Origin: Lathyrus oleraceus
Taxonomy: Eukaryota; Streptophyta; Magnoliopsida; Fabales; Fabaceae
Direction of reading: 5' to 3'
Length of the DNA: 64,000 nt
Assembly (NCBI RefSeq): GCF_024323335.1
Contig: NC_066581.1
Span: 177,747,330 to 177,811,329, forward strand
Below, one piece after another: positions 56,567 through 64,000 of this stretch; position 1 is the first letter of the stretch, and every line of letters begins with the position of its first letter. Under the pieces are notes generated by a model, which was given only the letters and a program-made list of their open reading frames with translations, made no database searches and was not told the DNA's origin. The translations under genes were made by a program, and so were the position numbers.

Positions 56567-59500
56567 TGTCGCATTACGCGAAAAACCGACGGGAAAATGA
56601 AACAACAGAGCCGCCACCGTGCGTTATTTATTCCAAAGAGGGAAAGGAAACGCTCGAAGTAAACCTGGAAAAGACATGGTTTCGCGACCAAAGAGAGATG
56701 GGATCGGGAGTCGGTTATACTAAGGGAAGGTATTAGCACCCCTACGCATCCGTCGTACTCGACGGGATCCACGCACAAAAGGAAGGATAAAGGTTGCTAA
56801 AAACTGCTCAAACATCACACACAGGCTGAAAGGAGACACAGAAAGACAAAAGAAACTAACTCGGCAGGATATCGCATCCTGGGCCTACGTAGTCTGTCAG
56901 GCACAGACATCAGAGTCGACGTAGTTCGGGACAGGGGAAACGTGCTCGCTAGGATGTCGCATCCTATGCATACGTATCTTCTCGGACCAAAGAAGAATCA
57001 GAGCACTTGTAGCTCGGCTAACGCACGCCAAACAAAACAAAGACAGGAAACCGATTGCCAATCGCTGGACTTACGTCAGACTCCACACAAAACAGGCAAA
57101 CATGGAAACCGAATGCCAATCGTTGGGCTTACATCAGACTCCGAACCAACAAACACACAGGAAACCAACTGCCAATCGCTGGACTTATGTCAGACTCCAA
57201 ACACACACAAAGGGGTGAAAAAGAAAAAGGGTGCCCGGAGAGATCAACTCATCTCCTGCCTACGTACCTCATCTGGTATGAGGATCAGGGCGACATAGTT
57301 CCCCTACGCATGGAAAGAACTTCTAACCTAACCAGAGACTGGGAAATGACAAACTAGAAGGGAGACTAACTCGAGCCTAATAGTTATCATGTAAATTCAC
57401 CATGGTCCTAGGTTGAAGTTTCTATCTAACTTGCACAGGGAGCAAGCTATCCTAACAGCACAGGCAAATACATACAAGGACAAAAAGCAAGCACACACAC
57501 TATATGCAAACAATTGGGCTCAAACAAGGCTAGACTTTAGTCAAGGGGTCATGTCAACCTCGACAAACAAGCCACTGTAATAGGGTGATGTTAGCTCTTA
57601 ACACTAACATTGAGAGTTAGGGTGAAGCAGATGAAATGGGAAGTGAGGGTAAGACCTCACAGCTCTTATCCCTGGCCTGGGAGAGCTTCAGACAAATGAA
57701 AGTGTGGGAGTCCAGAATGTGGGACTCTACTCCACATGACTGACACGACAAATATCTTGGGCTATTATCCATAATGCATCAACACAAGGTGTGTGAGCAA
57801 AGTGGATGACACACTGAATAGCAGGAGATGGACTACACGTCTCTTCTATCTGCCAATGCCTCTTCACTTAGGAGGTCTTTGATATGTACAGGGGACAAAG
57901 ATAAACAATCACAAGCATTGCCTCTTAAGGAGGACTTCAGACAGGTGCCTGCCCACATAACAGGACAGGTCTTCCAGACTACATAAATTCAGAGAGTTAT
58001 ACCTCAAATGGTTAAGCAACCAATCAAAGCAAAAGCAAATTCAAAAGAACTTAAGCAACTTATGTACCTGAAAACAATCTAACTCAATCAGTATACAAGT
58101 CAAACAATCAAACAGACAGTCAATCACAATCAGACAAGCAAGCAAGCAATGCCACAATGTGCAAGGCAAAAGCTCAAATACAAATGTCTTGGCATCAACC
58201 TACAAAACAACTCAAAGTTAGTCAACATCAACCAATTTAGTCAACTCAAGCAAGTGAATCAATCCCAATATTTCCATGTGCTTCTTTACCTGAAATCAAA
58301 ACTCAAACATAAGCAACAAACCACTAGGGCAAGGCCTAGGGTCAAAGAGGGAGAAAAAATTCAAAACAGAACATGAAATTCAACATGAATCAACCTCAAT
58401 TAATTAAGAACATCATCCAAAAGGTCTCATCTCAATATCATTCACCAAATTCGTTTCATAAACCAAACATGGCAAGGTATGCAAGTTGAAAGCACATTGT
58501 GACAACAGAATGAACAAATGCACATTAATTCAAAAATGATTCAATTAATCTCAACAAAATTTATGCTTAAACAGAACACACAACATGATCATCACACAAA
58601 AAATTAAGGCAATTGGGCAACATTAGGCATGGTAATCAAATTGCATAAGGCAAGGCAATCAAAACAAGCTCAAATATGACACCAAATGTTACACCAACTT
58701 AGCACAAGCCTAAAACAGAAATGGATCAAGGTAAAAACCTCAAATCAAAACCAAAACAACCTTTAACATGTCTATAAACAATGTGCAAAATTTCACATTC
58801 ATAGGATAAACCACAAGCATTTCACAAACAATTGAAGTTCAAAGCAATTCAAAAGCTCACAAATGACCATCCAGCAAGAAAAATCTCAATCAAATCAGAA
58901 ATCAATCCAAAAATTCCACAAAAAATCATGAGCATTCACATCATCCACAAGAAGCATCATACAAAATATCACATCAATTGGAATTCATTTGGCATGGCAG
59001 ACAAATTAATCAAATTGGACAAGCAAAGGTGTGACACACATTATCACACCTACTTTCACATGATCATAAATCAGAAACCACAAATGATAAAAATGCAAAC
59101 TCAACACCGAAATGTCCATCCAAGAGTCTAGTTTAACCATGTCAAATTTCATAGGCATTGGATAAACAAACGTCATTTCACAAATGGAAAAGCAAGGCAA
59201 GGTACAAATAACACGCATGTGCACAAACCCTAGGCAAAATAAATTATCAGCCGAGCACAATTTCTGGAAAAATAATCAAAAGAAACTAGACACAAAATGT
59301 GACCTAATGCAAAAATTCCCATATTTTTTGGATCATTATTCAATTATTTGTGAATTTTTAAAGTGAAAGAAAAAATAAAAAAAAAACATGAAGAAGCATG
59401 TATGAATGTGTGTGAAGAAAAAGAAAATAATGAAATGCATTTTGAATAATTGTGAGAGCCAGGAATCGAATTGAGTTGACATTTGAACTGAAGTGCGCCT

Positions 59501-61327
59501 TGCTGCAAAACACAGCGCTTCATTAAACTGACGTGGCCAGGCGAATCAATAATAACCAATCAACATGCCATGTGAGCGCCAACTGGACCATTACATGTTC
59601 AGATATCCACAAACACATGCAAACACGCTGGGAAACGATTGGAAAGATCAAATGCACATTTCTGGAAATTTTTCTATCATCTTCATCCAGTTCATTGTGT
59701 TCATGCATGCTCAAGAACAAAAGTTGCCCGAAATTAAAACAAGCATAGCATCGTGTTCATATCTCATCACTCATCACTAATCCAAGCATGGTTTAACCTA
59801 ATTCTCACTAACATGAACAAATCGAAGCACACAAGTTTCACATGTGAATCTTCAAATCAGCATAACTAACTCAATTCTACATGGTTTTCTATGAAACAAA
59901 GCTCAGATTAACCAGTGCTCAAAGATCTACAAAACTAGCATAAGCAATTTAAGAATGGAGAGATGCGATTTCCGACCTTGATGAAGATGCAGAACTGGAA
60001 TAGCTTGATTCAGGCCTTGCTAAGCTCAAACAGTTCCTCTTCAGCGCTTGTATGGATGAATGGATGAAGGTTTGAAGCTTAGATGTGCACGATTCTTCCA
60101 GAATTTGCAACTGCCATGGATGACCTTCAAGCTTTAAGCTGCTTCCAGCTGCACGATTTCTACTGGATCTTGCTTCAAAAATGCTCAAATATGCTTCCAA
60201 GTGAAGAATGGATCAAGAAATATGCAGTGTATTTGCAGAATTTCAAAGAAAATTGAGAGAGAAAATTTGGAGAAATTTTTTAGATCTGAAAATGTGGTGG
60301 TGTTCATCCTGAAATCTGTTAGGGTTTGTACTTTATACTCCCTCTTAATCAAGTCCTTAATCACACTTAAGCAAATGGCAAATGGATTAGTGAAAACAAG
60401 GTGTAAGTACAAAATTAGATAATGCACCTCTATGCATGAAAATGAATGGAACAGTGCACGTGAAATAGCTTGAATTCACTCAAAATATCCTTTTGGATCC
60501 AATGGAAGTGTTGCCATGTGTAAACAATGCATCATTTTAAAATTTGAAAATTCCTTCCAAAATTCAAATGAAAAACCAAATTATTATGTGATGAGAATGC
60601 ATGGCTTGTGATGTATGATTTGGAAATTAGAGGTCAAAATAAGAATGTTGCAAAAAGAACCACTCCATTTGGCCATTTGGTTTGAAAGTTATGCATGTTT
60701 GAAGTTCCATGTTCACTTGGCCATGATTGATCCATATCTTTTCAACCATACATGAGAAATTCATGATCTTGGACTTTTTGGAAAGGGGAGAGAAAGATCT
60801 TAAACTTTCATGGTGGAAAAAATTTCATTTGAATCTTTCTTGATGATGTAACCTTGAGGAGAAAACCTTTCCATTTTTGGCAATTTCAAATTACAGGTCA
60901 CTTACTATTTTTGGAAAGTTTTCATCTGACCTCAAATCCTTCATTATTGATGTTTGAAATTTCAAATTAGACTTGTATGTACATGAATGAGGCATCTCTA
61001 ACCATCTCCCACCTCCAAATCCATGATTGAGTTGACAGTTGACCTCTGTTGACTTTCTAGGGTTTCAGATGAATTGATCCTTGACTGATGAGCTTTGAAC
61101 ATCCAATGCTTGACCAAACTACTTCATAATGATCCTTGGGTCACATGAACTCATTGTACAAACCCTAGGGCTTTGTTCTCAAGGAAAATGCACTTGCTTG
61201 CTTGTACAACTGAATCTCCTGACCAGTCTGACTGATGACATGATGGACTATGCAAATGAAATGCAATATTAATGACCTAAAATGAAAATGTATGTACAAA
61301 TGGGAGGTGCAAATTTGAGGTGCTACA
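56567..61327 (-). repeat. Solo LTR S2, Ogre type (4761 bp), in pol of element D
   Basis: On the minus strand it begins TGTAGCACCTCAAATTTGCA and ends AATGCGACA. A perfect duplication AAGAG (minus strand; CTCTT at 56562-56566 and 61328-61332 on the plus) flanks it, and pol homology continues in frame across the duplication. No PBS or genes are inside. TATA box TATAAAG on the minus strand at 60331-60337. TACGTA-bearing repeats lie at 56880-57270 and GGTGGCGGCTCTGTT at 56606-56620. All open frames inside are chance. Confidence 0.92.
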
Positions 61328-61332
61328 CTCTT

Positions 61333-61469
61333 CAAACAACTGAATAATTCTTTCATCATGCTCAAGAAGACGAGACAATTCATCACTTTCCTCCTCGGCC
61401 TCAAACACAGGGAATTCAAAATTTTGAGAAGGAGAAGGATCATTGTATTCAATGGGGTTAGAAACCAAC
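61333..61469 (-). pseudogene. Start of the RT exon of element D
   Basis: After the 3' splice site it encodes SNPIEYNDPSPSQNFEFPVF and RLLEHDERIIQ, matching 15310-15450 of element A, then reaches the S2 duplication. The remainder of the exon continues at 56561. Confidence 0.8.
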
Positions 61470-61724
61470 CTGCATAATGATTTGATATTTTGATTTTAGA
61501 GAAGTGAATTTGTGACCAAATATTATGCAGATGGATAATTATATTGTTTATTTATGTTTTTTGTGATTACCATTTTTAGAATAAAGCAAAAAGTAAAAAG
61601 AAAACATCATAGATGTGGATGAATTGAATTAATTTTATTGATGATCAATTTCAAAATGCCCAAACAATGCTTACTTCTTCCTTAGGAATAGGAGAAGGAT
61701 TTTAAAACATATAAAAGTAATTAC
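61470..61724 (-). other. Ogre intron of element D (255 nt)
   Basis: On the minus strand AAGTAATTAC at the 5' end (GT at 61724-61723) and ATTATGCAG at the 3' end (AG at 61471-61470). The phase is the same as in element A: two bases remain upstream and G follows. In both elements the first in-frame stop upstream overlaps the splice donor (TAA). Confidence 0.72.
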
Positions 61725-62576
61725 TTAGATCGATGCAAAATAACAGGAATATCAACAGCAGTCCAATTGTTGCACGTCTTTCCATGCGTCACAAAATTGG
61801 TGCAGTCTTCCCCTTCGTCATCCTCTAGCACAACAGCTAAGTGTTATTCATTGCCATGAATGAACCCTCCGCTACGGAAGCTAAGTTACATGTCTTCAGA
61901 CCTTGAAGTTGATGAACCTCTTTGGAACCCCAAATCGGTTCTGCCTTTGTTATCGGAGACCTCTACCATGCGCCCCCACTAATCAACATCGCCTTCTTCC
62001 ATAATCTTCTTAGCATCTTTCAATGAGGACATGGGTGCCCCAACTCTCTTTTCAACAGCAATAGACAAGGCTTGGAATGGAGGTAACAGCTCCCACCTCA
62101 TGGATCCATGGCCTTCCCAATAAGCAACTGTAGGTCGGGTGGATGTCCATTACTTGAAAAGTAATTTGAAAATCACTCGGACCTATCTTAACTGGAAGGT
62201 CCATTTCACCAATAACTGTTTTACGTGAACCGTCAAAAGCTTTGACGATTACACCAATATACCTCATAGGCGCTCCTTGATATGATAACTTTGACTGAGT
62301 TAACTTCGGCAGCAAATTCAGTGATGACCCGGTGTCAACAAGCACATTTGACAAAGCATCCTCTTTGCAATTCATAGAAATGTGCAAAGCCAGATTATGA
62401 TTTCTACCCTCCTCAGGGAGTTCTTTACCACAAAAGCTAAGGTTATTGCAAGAAGTGATGTTAGCCACAATATGATCGAACTGATCCACCGTAACATCAT
62501 GTTCTATAAACGCTTGTTCTAGAACCCTCTGCAGTGCTTCTCTACGCGCTTCAGAATTCATCAGCAGAGACTACAC
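61725..62576 (-). pseudogene. Protease region of element D
   Basis: Open from 62561 to about 62070 with the intact core VLVDTGSSLNLLP and SCLLGRPWIH. A deletion then removes about 60 codons relative to element A, after which PFQALS, SFRSGGFIHGNE and DDEGEDCTNFV are recognisable between stops. The frame ends at the splice donor (HRSK then TAA). A stop at 62574-62576 separates it from the upstream linker. Confidence 0.78.
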
Positions 62577-64000
62577 TGAGATCTTTGAGGGGGTTTGGAG
62601 CAGTTGCTCCACCACATTAAACTCGCTCTTCTTAATCATACGAAGTACCTCATCATCATCATTAGCTTTCAAATCACTGGATTCACCAAACTTACCCTTT
62701 GAAGCACCAATTGGATCTACCACAGGCACTTCCACCTTCTTACTAACAATTGATTCCTCTTTATCCTTTGGGAACACTGTCCCAAACACACGACCATTAT
62801 GGGTCACCTTGGTAATATCAACAATGCTCACCACCGAGTTAGTCGTAGGCAATGGGATCTCTTGACCATCTTATAAAATCGTAGCATTATACTGATATGA
62901 CACAACTTTATCAGATGAATACGGGACTGGGCCCGCTAACCGTATTACCAAAGGCGATACTGATTTGTTGTTATTGTTGTTACTGTTGTCATACTGGATT
63001 ACCAATCTCTCTGGTTGCTTGAAAACAGGCACTATGAAATTTACATCGTCACCTAAGTGACAGAATTGAAAATTTTGAATCATGCCTTCATCCATCAACC
63101 GTTGGATGTCCCTTTTCACAACAAAACAACCCATTGGGTTAACACTACAGATAACACAACCGTCATGGTCATGTTTACAATCACTCACTAGACAAATATC
63201 CTTATGCGTCTACACCAAGGATCTTCAGGTGAGGCGCACATCATAGATCTTATACTCATCAGGACAATCGTCCACCACATTCATAGAAGAGTTCCCATAA
63301 GCGGGCAATGGATTTTCTTTCACATTCGGCGCACGGTCCTCAAAGGACACCATTCCACTTTTCATCAGCTTTTGAACCTCATACTTGAGTGAATAGCAAT
63401 TTTCAATGTCGTGTCCAGGTGCTCCTTGATGAAAAGCACAACGGAGTTCAGGTTTATACCACGAAGGAAGTGGTTCCGGAATTTGTGGAGGGTTTCTTAC
63501 TTGAAGTAGGTTCTTGAGAACCAAAGATGGATACAATTCTACATAAGACATAGGAATCGGGTCGAAAGAGACCTTCTTCCTCTTGAGGTTTTGTTGATTA
63601 TATTGTTGTTGTTGTAGGTGTTTGTTCGTTGTTGTGGTTGTTGTTGTTGACGTTGTTGTTGTTGAACTGGTGTTGATTGATGATTAGAAAATACAGGGAT
63701 AACTGAAGATACTTGATGATGATGTTGACGGGGTGGTTGATTCCTTCTGATCTGAGGCCTCCTCTTCCTCCTGCTGGTTACTGCATTAGCTTCATTTTCC
63801 TTTTTCTTCCCAAAATTGCTGCCATATCTCTTACTCGACGATGCTTCATCTTTTGACAAACGTCCTTCTCGGACTCCTTCTTCAAGCCTCATCCACATAT
63901 TTACCATTTTGGTAAAGTCACTGGGGGCACTAGCAATTATTCGTTCATAATAAAATGAACTCAGGGTTTTCAGAAAGATTTTTGTCATCTCTTTTTCCTC
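62577..64000 (-). pseudogene. gag and gag-protease linker of element D
   Basis: The visible gag begins inside the capsid (MTKIFLKTLSSFYYERI, LEEGVREGRLSKDE), passes a basic segment and a glutamine/asparagine run, and shifts frame near 63600. The next frame (63551-63225) holds PSWYKPELRCAFHQGAPGHDIENC, the zinc-knuckle-like motif also seen in A. After further stops, 63188-62871 carries CKHDHDGCVICSVN and LAGPVPYSSDKVV, and 62852-62577 is a linker ahead of protease (VTHNGRVFG, LLQTPSKI). Start and N-terminus lie beyond the window. Confidence 0.8.
63601..63672 (-). repeat. CAA/CAG microsatellite inside gag of element D
   Basis: On the minus strand repeated CAA, CAG and AAC triplets encode glutamine, asparagine and threonine. 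The same kind of tract lies at 12972-13030 in element A. The frameshift near 63600 lies at its end and may be slippage. Confidence 0.75.

Larger units (their letters stand above)
50389..64000 (-). mobile_element. Element D: Ogre-type element, from 3' UTR to gag
   Basis: Read on the minus strand from 64000: gag, protease, intron, RT (split by solo LTR S2), two RNase H domains, integrase, hairpin module, 3' UTR (split by a copia-type solo LTR). ORF1 and the 5' LTR lie beyond the window. The expected PPT and 3' LTR start are missing because the 3' UTR runs directly into the interior of the C LTR at about 50388. D and C have the same orientation. Confidence 0.85.

Noticed and set aside
57300..60200. 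Host gene or non-coding RNA gene in the A/C-rich stretch
   Set aside because: It lies wholly within solo LTR S2, between its TG and CA ends; no open frame exceeds 100 codons and none resembles a known protein.

Overview
The window is plant repeat DNA with no recognisable host gene, tRNA or rRNA. The very long LTRs (about 4.3-4.8 kb), the extra open reading frame before gag, the primer-binding site beginning TGGCGACTC (complementary to a tRNA-Arg 3' end), the intron between protease and reverse transcriptase, and the second, archaeal-type RNase H mark most of it as Ogre-type elements (Ty3/gypsy, Tat lineage). An Athila/Cyclops-like element and a copia solo LTR are also present. This combination suggests a Fabeae legume (pea, vetch, lentil or Lathyrus group). 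Genus cannot be decided from the sequence alone.

Layout, plus strand. Positions 1-4861 are the 3' end of Ogre-type element 1: a pol remnant, a long repetitive 3' UTR and a 1.66-kb 3' LTR. It abuts, and appears inserted in, the 5' LTR of Ogre-type element A. Element A runs to 37753: 5' LTR to 9112, PBS, leader, ORF1, gag, protease, intron, RT with two RNase H domains, integrase, repetitive 3' UTR, and 3' LTR 33388-37753. Element B (19130-30750, 11.6 kb, Athila/Cyclops-like) lies inside the 3' UTR of A and is flanked by the target duplication CTACC.

Layout, minus strand. Element C (37754-50388) begins with gag, which A interrupts at 37753. Its ORF1 is split by a complete solo LTR (S1, 39368-44018, duplication GGACC). 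Its leader and ORF1 N-terminus are duplicated in tandem (44.1-46.6 kb), and its 5' LTR is truncated. Element D (50389-64000) reads 3' to 5': 3' UTR split by a copia-type solo LTR (50527-51891, duplication ACAAC), integrase, RNase H, RT, a 4761-bp Ogre-type solo LTR (S2, 56567-61327, duplication AAGAG on the minus strand), intron, protease and gag.

How it works together. Every coding region carries stops, frameshifts or catalytic substitutions, so nothing here looks autonomous. Relative insertion order can be read from the nesting: C and D are oldest, then A, S1, S2 and the copia LTR, then element 1 and B inside A. The most unusual content is non-coding. The 3' UTRs of the Ogre-type elements are built from arrays of short inverted repeats in which the loop is conserved while the two arms change together, using different loops in different elements. 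A further hairpin module, often closed by a GAAA tetraloop, follows the integrase stop codon in three elements.
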